A stretch of 64,000 nt of DNA from Adiantum capillus-veneris (taxonomy: Eukaryota; Streptophyta; Polypodiopsida; Polypodiales; Pteridaceae): NCBI GenBank assembly GCA_014529385.2, contig CM043969.1, positions 73,636,676-73,700,675 of the forward strand, read 5' to 3'. Below the pieces are notes generated by a model, which saw only the letters and a list, made by a program, of their open reading frames with translations, made no database searches and was not told the DNA's origin. The position numbers were made by a program, and so were the translations under genes. Below are positions 22,557-36,814 of the stretch, piece by piece; position 1 is the stretch's first letter; each line of letters starts with the position of its first letter.

Positions 22557-23465
22557 ATTCACTATATATACAAATCGGGACGCCACCTCCGAGCGGACAA
22601 CTTTGATAAAACCCCTATATACAACTCATATTAGGAAAAATGACCCCCCTTTCTATGCTTATACGACAAGCAATGAATAAAAATATCATACCCCTATCTT
22701 ACATATAAAATTTAGGTATCACATGATCTAACTAAGTAAAACTAGTCACAGAGAGTGTAGTATAGTGATTGGCAATGTACTAAGGAACCACTTTTGTCGA
22801 TAACTATATGTACCCTCAATGTGTTTTAGTTTGACTTTCAAATTGTATGTCTGATCAGCTTGCGCTCTAACTATTCGTCCAATTCTAACCCATCCAAAGT
22901 TGGTGTAAATAAACCTTTGACGTGCTCCAAATCAACGCTTATCTACGACTGGCTTGATGCAAAATTTGATGTGTGACTTGATACCAAAAATTCCCAAAAT
23001 TCATCTAGGTTCTAATGCATACCGGTGACCAATCGTTACAAGTAATCAACCTGGGTCAGGTCCCTCCCGTATTTTTAATCTTGGGAGGTAAATTAATGGG
23101 GGCCTACCCCTAACTTATACGCTTATGTAACTTGTAGAAAAGAACCCCTCCCCTACACTTACGTGGTGTGGTAAGATTTCCATGGTGAATCCCCCAAGAC
23201 TTTGATGGATCAAAAAATCTCTAATGCAACACATACTTTATGTTTCCGTACAAAGATGTATCATTCTTCTACTTTTTTCTTCACTATAGGCTTGTTCGTT
23301 CCTCTCTTGTTTGAGTCATATTCTTGTTTCTCTTTTAAAATTTATTTGGCATGTTCACCAAGGGTTTGGTCTTGTGTATACTCTCTGCAAGAATTCTACT
23401 TATCTTGGAAAATGGACTGAATTGGAAAAAGATACACAAGAGTGAGTTTCATTGAAGACTTTTTG

Positions 23466-23660
23466 GGTCCCTCAAAGTATAGGGTGTTTTTGCACCATGA
23501 TCAAGTTGCATGCTACATTTTTGGACCAAAAAGAGTATTTTTCAATGTGAGGCCATGTTTTTTGGGCAAATTATGGCCAAAGCATGTAGCATATGCACCA
23601 GTAACCACCTGAAGAGGTGTTTCAAGACCCGAGGGGCCCAAAAGAAGCCCCGTGTGCCAT
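23466..23660 (+). repeat. Single arm of the foldback family
   Basis: It begins CCTCAAAGTATAGGGTG and contains TTGCACCATGATCAAGTTGCA and GAGGCCATGTTTTTTGGGC, matching both arms of 22128-22556. It abuts the copia LTR relic that follows. Confidence 0.6.
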
Positions 23661-23689
23661 GGCACGCAAAAGGGAATTTTGGCCTCGCA

Positions 23690-23923
23690 TGGAAAATCCT
23701 CTTTCGGGTCATTTTTTTGCCACTATCCGGCCAAGCTATTCCGGCAAAAGGGAATGTTCCAGCGAGCCAGTCTCAAGCAAAGCTTAATACCAGGTATGAA
23801 TTTTTGGTTTTTTGATGAGTGATTTTTCTCACGTACAATGGTTTCTCCTCATAACAAGGTCCTTACAAATGTGCATTTCTAGAATAAATATTATAAGGGT
23901 AAATCAAGTTCCATACTTAGCAA
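23690..23923 (-). repeat. Relic of a copia LTR
   Basis: The minus strand follows the first 230 bp of the 48722-49474 LTR: start TAAGTATGGAAC, then ACAAATG, CCTCATAA, TTTCTCC, the A/T-rich CGAC-type repeats and the CCGG segment. It is diverged and truncated. Confidence 0.6.
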
Positions 23924-24394
23924 CTCTTGATGGTAGTCATTTTTTCCACTTTAGATTTTATGAGCTTGTCCCATACGTTGTACTGATCTACTTTGTTAGT
24001 TTTGGATCAATTGGAGTCAATTTATGACAGTAAGTCCAAATTGATGCTTTGCTTACCTCCATGTAGTTTTCTAATTCCATGGGCATCACTGGATAGTTCT
24101 AAGTCAGCGAAATAAAGTACATTGTCTATAACCTCTATGTAGAAGCTTCTTGTAGAGTCAGAACTTAATTTTGACTTTTACCAAAATAGAGATGGTTATC
24201 TATAGACCCCCATGGATCCTAGTCAAATGGTCATATGAGCTTGTGGAAGTGTTCTATAGGTCTATGCTATGTCCCTCTTCAAATTTGGTCCACTTTGGTG
24301 TACTGGACCAGTCTCTATGGTCAAATTTGCACCCATCTATCTCGAAGAGGCCCTGCTGACCTAGGCTTTTTTTGAGCTTCCCATTTTTCAAATC

Positions 24395-24533
24395 TCAAGA
24401 CTGGGGATTGATTTTTGGTTTTCCTACAAGTGATTTTTCTCATGCCTAATGGCTTATCCTCATAACTAGGGTCTTACAAATGTGTTTTTCTAGAATAAAA
24501 ATTACAAGGGTAAATCATGCTCCATACTTGACA
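24395..24533 (-). repeat. Second relic of a copia LTR
   Basis: The same LTR start as the previous relic (minus strand TGTCAAGTATGGAGC), followed by ACAAATG and the GGATAAGCCATTAGGC segment. With 23788-23923 it forms a 135-bp direct repeat. Confidence 0.6.
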
Positions 24534-26300
24534 CATTCCATGTTCATATTTCAAGGGACAAACTGTCAAATTGTAGGAATTTTTACTAAATCATAAATAT
24601 AGGTCATATATTTCTTAAGTTGCCTCAAAGTTTTTTTGAAAATTTTATATAAATTACAATTAATACATAAACTTATATTTTTAGAAAAAATCCTTCTTTT
24701 GGATCCTTTGAAATCAAATATGAGTCTTATTATTTTCTCTATCTATTACAACTATACTCCATCAATATCTTATTATTTTTTCCATGTATTAGAACTATAC
24801 TCCATCAATATCTCATATTGTGTGCCAAAAGTTATGGTGAAATTACTAAAATCTATCATAAGCGATGTGGCCTAAGGTACTCACTTGATCCAAGGAAAAT
24901 TTTGTGCGTATGTTCTAAGGTCTACCACTAACTTGGTCCAAGGAACTTTTATACATGCACATCCTAAGACTATCATTAACACACCCCACCATTCTAACCT
25001 TTGGTCAAAGATTGATTAAGTTTTAAATACTTCCATAAAGTGCCAAATAAAGAGGTCCTCATATACCCCATTCTCGTCCTAATAATTTCTATAAAGGTTG
25101 ATTGTACTATAAACAATTACATGTTTCATGTACACAATGTAGATTTAGATGTCCCTTATATAGAAATACAACTAATGAGCTTTTGTTTGTTTTATGGTGC
25201 TTGTGATCATCCTCTCACTAGCCACTTTTGATATCCAATTTCACCTAGAAGAGTTTCTAGATAACCTGAGTCTCTGCTTTAATTTTTTGGGGATTAAAAA
25301 GAGGAGAAAACTCTAGTATTTCAAGACAAATTCACACAACTAATTACAAATTGAATGCAAAATGACAAAAAAGAATTGCAAGTAAAGAGATGAGAATATT
25401 ATATAGAAAAGAATATATTGTATTGATCAAGTACATGAGCCCATTGGCTTTAGCATATAATTTGTCTACAAAAGTGTTCCATACATGGGAAATAAAGCTA
25501 GGCTCTGAGGTCTCTCTCCCAACACTATGATGAAGGGGTTCTATTGCTCCACCTTTTTGGCCCATGTCTTTCCTTTCATTTGAAAACAACACTTTGTTTT
25601 GCTGTAACATCAACAAACACCTTCAATTGGTTCTTGGTTATTGAGGTTTGGTTCCACACTTGAATGTCCATCTTGGCTTTGTTGATTCTTGGTCTGCAAT
25701 TGAGCCATTCAATCATGGAAAAAATACACTAAACCGCTCATGCTTTGCAAGAACTGGCTCTTGCCTTAAGATCCTTTACCAATAGTGAAATGTGTGACCC
25801 TTGATAAGCCTTGCATAGACCCCTTGCATTCCACTACATTGGCACCATGTACATAGATCTCTATTCCATTGTAATCCTTTGGTAGCTATGAGCAAGGACA
25901 CTCCTTTAGTGTATAGTTTTTTTTTTTTTTTTTTGAGAGAGAGAGAGAGAGATGGAGTAAGGAAGGAGATGTTGCAGCAATTGTGGACAAAGATCTCAAA
26001 AGGGATAGGGAGCTAGAGTAGGAAAGATGATGCTTCACATCAAAAAAGAGATTATGGAACTCAAAAGAGAGACTCAAGTTTGGGAAGAGAGTACAAGTGG
26101 GATAGGTAACCTTGATGAAAGAAGGAGATGTTGGAGCTATGGAGAAAGAGGCTGCAAATTTAGAAGGAGATGTTGGAGCTGCTCGTCAAAATACTTGACA
26201 AGCATAGGACATACACAAAAAGTATGCTCATAAGAAATGTTGATAATTTAGTTTCACAAAAGGTGAAGAGGTATTCTTACATGTTCCAAAACATTCAGAA
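24534..26300. other. AT-rich intergenic stretch
   Basis: No gene or terminus is recognised. It has a poly-T(20) next to (GA)8 at 25917-25951. A phrase at 25040 (GTGCCAAATAAAGAGGTCCTC) recurs at 28185 (CTGCCAAATAAGGAGGCCCTC), again marking a dispersed repeat. Confidence 0.5.
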
Positions 26301-26329
26301 AGTCTAAAAAATGCTTCTACTCCTAAGCT

Positions 26330-26710
26330 ATCTCATAGATATTGCATCCCATTCAAAATACTCATGGGAGTTGGACATATGGTCTACAAACTTTCTTTAC
26401 TTGCAAACTCTCACCTTCATTTGATTTTTGATGTAAATCATTTTTTTAAACTCTTGCATAAGGACAACAATGTAATTGATCACTAGGTTTTGATCAATTT
26501 CATTTAGCCTTTCACCCAACCTTATAAATTAGAGTGCATTCTTGACTATTGTGATTTAGGTACTTATCATTATGTGCATCACCAAGCCTTTACCTTTGTG
26601 GAAAGATAAACCTAAATTAGGTGCAACTTGGAAAAATACCCGAGTTTTATTAACAAAAAATACCTGACTTTTGTTTTTGAGGACAAAAACACTTCTTTGG
26701 GGAAGTAATC
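26330..26710 (+). pseudogene. Integrase C-terminus and chromodomain remnant of a chromovirus
   Basis: The plus-strand frame reads PFKIL, G-V-G-H-M-V-Y-K-L-S-L, a segment ending in F-D-V-N-H-F-F-K-L-L, the usual end of Ty3 integrases (compare the generic IHPVFHVS..LKK pattern). It resumes near 26590 with W-K-D-K-P-K-L-G-A-T-W-K-N and, in another frame, Y-L-T-F-V-F-E-D-K, the W-K-x-x-P...A-T-W-E-x layout of the chromodomain that targets such elements to heterochromatin. Stops and a frameshift make it a pseudogene. No upstream pol survives nearby. Confidence 0.6.
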
Positions 26711-28835
26711 TGAGGCCAAGAGCTAGTGAAAAATTGGGTAGATCTCAAAAATTTGATACATAATCTACAAGTGCGTGTTTCATTAAAGATAGAAATACTC
26801 TTTTTGGCCTACAAAATCCATTGTTCACTAATAGTTCATCACCAACATGTAATATCTAATGGAATTTACAGGAATGATGTATCTTGGAACATCTTTACTC
26901 ATGCATTATGGTTCGTGCCCATTTTTGCATTCCACAAATGTATAATTGGTTCTTGTATTCCTTCCTTGAATACTATTAACTAGGCCAACTATGTTCTCAT
27001 GTGTATATGGTTTGCCATCTACATAAAGATAAAGTCTTTGGCTTTTTGCATGGCTAATGCCTCTATCTAAAAAGAAGGTTGCATTGAGACACAAGCTATA
27101 AGTGTTCATATTGTAGATGCAGTACGCCAAATGATGCCAAGGACCCCATCTGTATATGGTTCCACAAAATCACATAAGGGTCACCTCTAAATGTGGTGGG
27201 ATTTTATAGATTCTATGTAGTAATGAATAGGCCATGTCCTCCATCTAGAATCTTAGAAGGTGCTATCATGTATTAGTACCTCAAAAGCTACAGACCTCTC
27301 TATCTCTAGGAATAGATCTTCTATGCCATCCTCCATAGCTCTTGCAACTATACATCTACATTAAAGACAATAGACAATTGGGTAATGCATAATTGCCACC
27401 CGTCTTGCTCTGAAGGAGGCAAAGATTGTTGCAAGACATCCCCATTTGCAATTCTTAGATTGCATCACCATGTCGTGTGTGAAAATGACAAGCATCTTGA
27501 TCATAGATGGTATCTTCATCATCAACTAGAAATGCATATCCCCACATGTGAAATATCATTTATATTATTGACATAGCCAAGAATAAGAGTTCAAATAGAT
27601 AAAAATTAGGATAAAGAACATTAACCATAGATTGATCTCGGTGTGTGGGCATTGGTACAAGATCATAAGCATCCCAATCCAACTCATATGAACGACACTT
27701 ACATCGTGGCCTTTGATGTAATCCTTAGCATCTATCGCACCAACATGGTATCCGCTCCTCTCATTAGGAAGAGGATGGGATCTAGGAGGGCCTTTTTTAT
27801 TTTCTATGAGACTAAGGAGATGATTAACATTTTGGCAAATAGATACATGCCACGTGTGCAAGAATGGTGGGTGTGTGAGAGAGGTATAAGAGTGGTCAAA
27901 GGATGCACTTCCCCCTTGGCCAAAAAGAGATGGATAAATTTATGATTTTTGGCCTTTCATAACTCATATATGTGATCTCCAATTTGAGAGGAGATCATAG
28001 ATTTGGAAATGTTACTCGATATACTTTTGCCCTCTAGATTTTAAATTTCATTTTGGAGAGAGATTTGAATTCAAATTAACTAGCCATTTTTACTACTTCA
28101 ATCCAAAAGCTGTCCTTTGATTGTTTTCTTAATACTAAAGGTTTTACTCCCTTAAACTGCCAAATAAGTACTCCCTTAAACTGCCAAATAAGGAGGCCCT
28201 CTTAGACTCGAGTCTCTTCTTGATGTCATAATAAAACAAAGGCTCTCTCTCTCAAGGTACAAATGATTCTTCTTCATGTCCCATCGTATGAGACTGGTCT
28301 CCTTGGCTATGATACAAAGGTGATAATTTATGAGAAGACTTTGAATATGTACAACAAAAAAAAGAGTTTAAACTTCATTTGGCTGAAGTACTCATGTAAA
28401 GTCTTACTTAATATAAAACTAATATAGTGTATTATTTATTTGAGTATTATTTATTACTTTGAGTTAGCTTTTCAAGCTAAAATGATTTTCAAAAAAAATT
28501 TAATTATCACAATCGATTTACTTAACCTTTATTAATACAGGAGGTCCACGACGAGAGAGATCTTGAGCTTGTCTCACAAGAGAGGAGGAGAAAGGCATAA
28601 GGATAGACGAGGAGCGGATACGTGTTGCATCGTCACACCAGACACTAGTTCCATATACTAAGACACAATAAGATGACGTATCCGATACTAATATAAAGTT
28701 GATAGTGGCATTTTATTGTGTTTTAAAAAGATTGATCATGTACCGATTGTTTTTTGTTGAAGTGTATGTAGAATACTCCCAAGTTGTCACTTCTGCTTTG
28801 AATCTTATTGTTGAACGTGATTTACGTATGTATGG

Positions 28836-28881
<46 letters not shown>

Positions 28882-28980
28882 TAAGTATAGAGAGAGCGAG
28901 ATAGAGTCTTCTTAATTTATATATAGCAAATGGTAGAGAACTTAGAGCTCTCAACTCTCAACATCCAAAAATAATAATAA
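26711..28980. other. Intergenic stretch, no gene recognised
   Basis: It contains a dispersed repeat at 27740-27900 shared with about 7905-8090, a 24-25 bp tandem duplication at 28147-28195 (CCCTTAAACTGCCAAATAAG twice) and a (GA)18 tract at 28838-28875. Reading frames are short and random-looking. Confidence 0.5.
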
Positions 28981-28985
28981 TTAGT

Positions 28986-29181
28986 GTTGCTCAGGCAATG
29001 CCTTTTAATTCCGTGTCGCTTGAGCGATGCATACAAATGATAAAATTTTCCGTCACCTAAGCAATGGTGGATGTCGCTTAAGTGATGCTTTTTGTGTCAC
29101 TTAAGTGATGCAAAAGTGTTGTTAAGGACGTCACTTGAGCGATGTCCCTATAACGACGCCATGTTTGTCACTTAAACAACA
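28986..29181. repeat. Array of a 15-bp palindromic motif
   Basis: Seven copies of a GTCRCTTRAGYGATG-like motif start at 28986, 29015, 29052, 29073, 29096, 29130 and 29167. The core CACTTAAGTG is self-complementary. Spacing is irregular (21-38 bp), so this is not a simple satellite. Confidence 0.7.
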
Positions 29182-29414
29182 CTAAAAAGTTTCCCTAGCA
29201 ACGAAGTGACCTAATAGTGATGGGCTAGTTTTGACTTTATAGAGGAAGAAAGAGGTCTTTGGAGCTGTTTTCAAAGGTTTATAAGCTTTTCCATGCACCC
29301 TTTCTTTTCTTTGGACGTCTTTTTCTTGCTCATCCACTAATATAGTAACGATCAACCTTGATGAAACTTTTCAAGCATCTTAGTATCTTACCAATTGCAC
29401 TATCACTAGAGTCT

Positions 29415-30740
<1,326 letters not shown>

Positions 30741-31778
30741 TCAATCTTGTATGTCAAGTTTTAATATTGTTTTCTGGTGTGGAGATCTTGATTTTATGAA
30801 AGGCTTCTTCAAAAAGATGGTAGTGATGCTACATTTGTGTTTTCCATGTTGACTTCTAATATTCTATACATACTGGGTCGAAGTTCACTTTTATTAATTA
30901 ATTTGCTCAGCGTATCCGCCATGGCCTTAAGCGTCAAATGAAGTGCCCGACTTGGGTCCGGTGCATGCGCGAGGGGTCACCTTCAAGGCACCTCCAGCAA
31001 CGTCTCCCGCTCTTGTAACCGCCCCTCCCTGTTGTATTGACTCCTCGTCTCTCGCTCTTGCACCCGCCCCTTGCTGTTGTATTGGCGCACTATCTGCGTC
31101 AGTTTGTTTGGCTTCGTTGCACCCGATGCACGCACCGTCTCCCCATGCTGCCTGCGCCACCTTCATCATGCAGCTCGGTGTGCGTCGTTTCCCCCTCCTA
31201 CGCCCGCGACTCCCTGCATGGGGCAGCTACAGAACACGTAATGTCTGCGTGCAACAGAGACACACACACAGTGCGCACGCACTGCAACCCTTCCAGACCC
31301 TACATCCTTTGCATCCCTGCGTACACGCAACGCCTTTTCCGCGTATCAGGCCTCCAATCGTGGGCGCACACTATGTCTACCTCTGTCGCGACACACAACG
31401 GATTTTTTTCTGTCTCTCTCTCTCTCTCCCTCTCTCTCTACGTGCCTTGCCCTTGCATTTTCTTATCCAACCTCTTGGACAAGCATCTTCCCACATTCTA
31501 ACTAATGTGTCCTGCTGCAAAGATTACCCACATATTGGGTCATACTTTAGAGCGGCATACTGGGTCTACATCATTTGATTAGACCAAATCTCACCAGATG
31601 CTCTTTAATCGCTCCTCTTCACAAAAACAAAACTATCTCCATGGCCTCTTCCTGCGCCCTGTTCCCTGGTCACGTCCTGGTCGTCCTTCCGCCTGGCTCC
31701 CATGCTCTGCAATGGCGTTCGCAGACGTCCACGCTGAGGCTTGCAGGTTTAACGTCGAGCAACCAAGCTTTGTACACA

Positions 31779-31812
<34 letters not shown>

Positions 31813-31941
31813 GCAACGCCAGCTCCACCGATTCCTGTATCTCTCCGATCTCACTTCAGCTCTCAAGACTCTGCGCATGAGCACCAAGTCTGCCATCCAG
31901 AGGTGTGTACTGCAATGGCGATAGCATGAAGATCTACAAAA

Positions 31942-31998
<57 letters not shown>

Positions 31999-32240
31999 CG
32001 CCTACGTGCACGACACATGTTGTCTTTGATCTCGCGTGACCTTCGACCCAAGCAGTAGGCTGCCTACCTCCAACACCTGCCACATCGCATCTGTGTATGC
32101 ATGATGTGCGTGCAGAACTGACGTCATTTTGTCAACCACTCCAAGAGAGAGACTGAGTGCCCTTCCTCCACGCGTCAAAAACATACAAATCACACGCTGA
32201 CCACTCAAAAGCGAATCTCAATTCTGAAGAAGGAATAAAC
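30741..32240. other. R1-like and microsatellite-rich region
   Basis: C/T-rich sequence with short (CT)n tracts at 31400-31438, 31782-31809 and 31946-31997. The phrase CATACTGGGTC occurs at 30865 and 31556, and a related start is at 46347, so diverged R1-type repeats follow one another. The open frame at 30943-31578 (211 codons) is low-complexity and shifts into another long frame, so I do not call it a gene. Confidence 0.5.
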
Positions 32241-32242
32241 AT

Positions 32243-32410
32243 TAGAAAATCTTGAACAATCCAACAAAAATAGATACACGTTTCTTATTCAAACTTTTAC
32301 ATCCTTTTAAACAAAAGTATCTCCCGTAGAAAATCTTGAACAATCCAACAAAAATAGATACACGTTTCTTATTCAAACTTTTACATCCTTTTAAACAAAA
32401 GTATCTCCCC
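32243..32410. repeat. Perfect 84-bp tandem duplication
   Basis: Units 32243-32326 and 32327-32410 are the same apart from the final bases. A diverged relative of the unit start lies at 56265-56300 (CTTGAAGAATCCACC, AAATAGATACA). Confidence 0.9.
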
Positions 32411-32599
32411 AGATACCCTCTAATGAGAGGTGCTTCAAAATTGGGGAGACATGCTTGAAGGATCACTTTGGAAGAAGTATAGATGTCAGGACTCAGGAGA
32501 TCATTGTCTCATAATGTAAGAATCTGAATACGTCATGCTCCTACGAAACCTTTGCCCTACATAAGTAATACTTGTCGACAATTACTGAATAAAGCTTGC

Positions 32600-32680
32600 C
32601 ACGAGTGCCACATGCCAAGTTAATGACGGCAAAAAAATAAAAAATTCTTTTATGCCATACTCACAATTGTGAGGGAAGTA
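32600..32680 (-). repeat. Possible LINE 3' end remnant
   Basis: CTCACAATTGTGAG at 32660-32673 followed (minus strand) by GTATGGCATAAAAG and an A/T-rich tract resembles the hairpin-plus-A-tail ends at 38425-38500 and 44800-44840. Weak by itself. Confidence 0.35.
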
Positions 32681-32699
32681 GCACTCGGAAAAACTGTTT

Positions 32700-33404
32700 T
32701 CCAAAACTTGACGAACCTACATATGAGAAATAGTAGAGGTGATTGCCTAAATTTGTAGGCCTTTACATTAAGTTTTTCTATTCTTCAAGCACTGGACTCG
32801 AGATGTTATATTAACTCAGCAAAGAATCTAGAATGAACCTCACGTAGTACGCGCGTCTTCAGGGGATAACTTTTCCAAGTAGGATTCAACACATTTCTTT
32901 TGAGCCAAAATGTGCCTATGATTTTCATCAAATCGTTGGATGGGAATCTTGTAAGATCCTCTAGTCAAACCTGTCACACGCGAGGCAAGAAGGACAGGGA
33001 AGGCAAGTGATCTTGGCAGGTGGGACAAAAGGCAACGTATATGAGCAGTAGATTGCACGGTGCGAGGTGAAGGGAGGGCCCGGGCGAGCGAAGGAAGGCG
33101 GCTACAGCAGTTGGATGAGGTTCAAGGAACGGGTTGCTGAGGTCAGCCTGTTTTAAAATAAAAGCGGAAGGCTTGCTGACAAGCACTGCAGTTGGTTGAC
33201 GTGGTTAGTGGAAGAACTGCTTAGTAGATCGAGTCGAGCTCAAATCGCAAATCGTAATTATTCTTTTGGTGCTTGGTGTACCTCATTACTGGCGTACGAA
33301 TCTGGGTATTTGGGAAGATTCGAAAGCAATATAATAAGCAATCAACCAATATGTGCCATAATCTAGAAAGATTTTTTTGCAAGCAAAAGGAAGCGAAAGA
33401 GACG

Positions 33405-33446
<42 letters not shown>

Positions 33447-33754
33447 GTTTGGTTCAAAAGGGCGGATACTTTCTCTCTCTTTGGTGGTGTTTGTGTGTGT
33501 GTGTGTATAAGTTTGGGAACAACACTATCAATAGAGGCATATTTGTTTGGGGGCAGGGAGCGTGGCAGCACAGAAGACACGAGGGAGGTTGGGAGGCCTG
33601 TAGCGACTCGCGAGGTGGAGGAAATGGAGGGGAAAAGAGGGAGGCTGCAGTAGAGGGAGGCTGCAGTAGAGGGAGGCCTGTAGTGATGCATGCAAGGGAC
33701 GACATGGTAGCATGATCTTGAAAGATCGGGAGGTGAGAGGCTTGTGGGGCAACG

Positions 33755-33794
<40 letters not shown>

Positions 33795-34240
33795 AGTCCT
33801 TGTCTCTCAGGCTCATGCAAATGAGCAGGGTAGTCCTCGAATTCTTTGCTTGTCCCCTTGCGAGACCACAATAGTGCCATGTTGCGCACTATCTCCCTCT
33901 ATCTCTTTCTTGCCACACTCCCCTATGGAACAAAAGAGCCCTTGGGCAACATGCAATATGGCCGGGCAGAAGGGAAACCGACATAAGGGGAAGCAAGCTC
34001 GGGAGGCGAGGGAAATTTAATTATGGAATCCAATAAGGATTCCATCTAATAGATATTGTAGAGCCAAATAAGTGGTGCCAATCTTTTTTAGGGCTATATA
34101 TTTCATAAGTGAAAATGGGTGGTTTTGTCTCCCTCGTCCTCCTAACGTGCGTCCCTTTTTCTTCCTCAGACAGGGAACACAGGCAGCGCCCTCCACAAAA
34201 AGACCAAAGTGGGATGTCACTCCTTCAATCGGGCCTACCT
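32700..34240. other. Intergenic region with a 40-bp poly-G run
   Basis: No gene recognised. It contains G40 at 33406-33445, a duplicated GAGGCTGCAGTAGAGG at 33640-33675, and (CT)17 at 33757-33790. Overlapping frames in several phases across the G-run are artefacts of low complexity. Confidence 0.6.
33406..33445 (+). repeat. Homopolymer G40
   Basis: Forty consecutive G. Other long G/C runs are C17 at 318-334 and G22 at 35343-35364. Confidence 0.95.
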
Positions 34241-34260
34241 TGCACAGATAGTGATAGGGA

Positions 34261-34312
<52 letters not shown>

Positions 34313-35160
34313 GCCTCTGCAGCTTGGGGCCCCCTTAAACAGGGATGCGAAGAAGAGAGAGAGAGTCTCTACCCGAAGGAAAGAGTGAGAGAGAGTTAGG
34401 CTGGCTAACTCGACTGAGGTTAGCTCTACAGGTCTTGTTGTTAGACACATTACACCCAAAAAATTCACCTCGTGCTCTCCCCCTCTCCTCTCTCCCCACG
34501 TGCGACTTTCCCTCTTTTTAACCTTTGAGTCATGCAAGCATCTACGCTTATTCCCTTTAATACACCCCATACCAAAATTGGCGAGACCTATGGCTATATC
34601 TATACTCTTTATAATGCAGCTTAAATTTTCAAAGGAGAGACCCTCCATGTGTCACTCACTCCTTCACTTAAGAGAAAACCTCTCTAAAATGCAAAAGGGA
34701 GAGTAAGATTGTAAGAAACAACAAGCAGGTTTTGAGCTTTTGTAAGAATGCAAAAGGGAGAGTAAGATTGTAAGAAACAACAAGGAGCTTTTCAGCTTTT
34801 GTCAGGATGTAAAGTCAAAAGGATTTCTTTTTCTTTAGTAGTAGAAAGTGCTTTAGTCATAAAAAGTCAAATACTTTCTCTTCTACAAAGAATAAATGTA
34901 CTGGTTAAAATGCACATAACAAAAAAGAGATAAATTTAGTGGAGATTTTATTATTTAATAAAAATTTAATTTTTAAAGATATATTTGAATTTTTTTTTCA
35001 AGAGATTTTTTTAAGACCAATAATGATATATATATTTTTAAAGTTTTTATTTCTTTAAAGAGATTGGAAAAAAAAAACAACTTGTGTGGTGTCGACTTGG
35101 GGTAGTTTCACTTTGAGAAAATATATGTAAATGAAGGAGTAGTTATCCATGTTATTGACC

Positions 35161-35204
<44 letters not shown>

Positions 35205-35240
35205 TCACATTGCATGTGTGTACGTATATGTGCACGTGCA

Positions 35241-35275
<35 letters not shown>

Positions 35276-35842
35276 CTTTCGAGCTCATAGGGCCCCGTCT
35301 CACCAAGGACACCCTTCAAGCCCATCAAATTTCTCGGGTCGTGGGGGGGGGGGGGGGGGGGGGGTCACTTAATATTTAAGCGACTATCACGTGAGTACAG
35401 GAGAAGGGGTTATTAATTTTTTTCCTCACATTTTCACATACAAAAAGATACCATAAAATGTATCAAATATTTTTTTTATAGAGTGAATTATTTGTCAAAA
35501 ATTTATACATAAGGAGTTTAAAAATAGTCCTTGAATGCACTTGATACACAAAATTTATATTTAGTGACACACCAAGTCAAATTTCCAAGATAATATGGTT
35601 GTAATAGCGTATTTTCAAAAGGGTAGCTAACATTTTTCACCCATAGAAAATAAATAAAATGCCCAACAAAAATCAACCCTCATTGGCATCCCAAATAGGG
35701 AGAGAGATTGTCCAATTAACGTACCTTTTACCAATTCTTGAATATTTTGTCCTTTTCGTTTTTAAGAGTTAAACCGTGGAAAATGCTTAAAAATCAATAA
35801 ATTCTCTAAATTTTGGTAGGCAAACGTGCCTATCAAAAATCA

Positions 35843-35887
<45 letters not shown>

Positions 35888-36176
35888 AAAAATGTTTTAG
35901 CGTCAAACGAATGACGCAGCAAGCAGAAGGGAGAAGAGGAGAAAGAGAGAATAAAATGTTTAAGTGTGTAAGAACAATCTAAAAAGACGCTAAAGTTACA
36001 CAACAAATCTTTAAGACTTGAATATCTATGGAAAGGAAAGAGAGAGAGAGAGGGAGAGAAGAAGAAGAAGAAGACGAAGAATAATAATAATAATAATTTT
36101 AATCCCAAAAAACAATCCCAGAAGATATATATGGCAACTTGGGTGAGAATAAAGTTATTTTTGTTTCATCTTCTAA

Positions 36177-36262
<86 letters not shown>

Positions 36263-36348
36263 TCTTGAAAAAAGAAGAATTTAAAATGTTGTAGGAGCGA
36301 TCAAATGAGATCTCAAAGATATATTCGATGGTCTCAAGTTCAAGACCT

Positions 36349-36404
<56 letters not shown>

Positions 36405-36608
36405 AATCATAGTCATCTATACTTTTATTTACAAAGATTAAGAAAAAGGAGTTTGTTCATCCTTTTCATGCATTGACTTGAGGTCATCACTTCAACCGCA
36501 CTTCCAATATTTCAACAACTATACCACGATGACAAGTCATATGTGTATGCACACATAAGCTCCATGCAAACTGCTATCCATCTAATATGTGGGTGTGGGT
36601 GTGGGGGT

Positions 36609-36657
<49 letters not shown>

Positions 36658-36780
36658 GGTTTGGGGGGGTGGGGACGAAGGGAGCATAAAAGTTTTGAAT
36701 GTCATAGTTATTTACTATAACAACAACAAGAGGCTTCAAGACCTATGTGACAAATCTTCGATATAAGAATATATATATGT

Positions 36781-36814
<34 letters not shown>

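Noticed and set aside
30943-31578. A 211-codon open frame with an overlapping 154-codon frame
   Set aside because: Low-complexity Ser/Leu/Pro and Cys/His text, open in two phases at once over a C/T-rich region, with no domain and R1-like surroundings.
33221-33889. A 222-codon minus-strand frame across the G-run
   Set aside because: It depends on the homopolymer and (GA)n tract, and several other phases are also open there.
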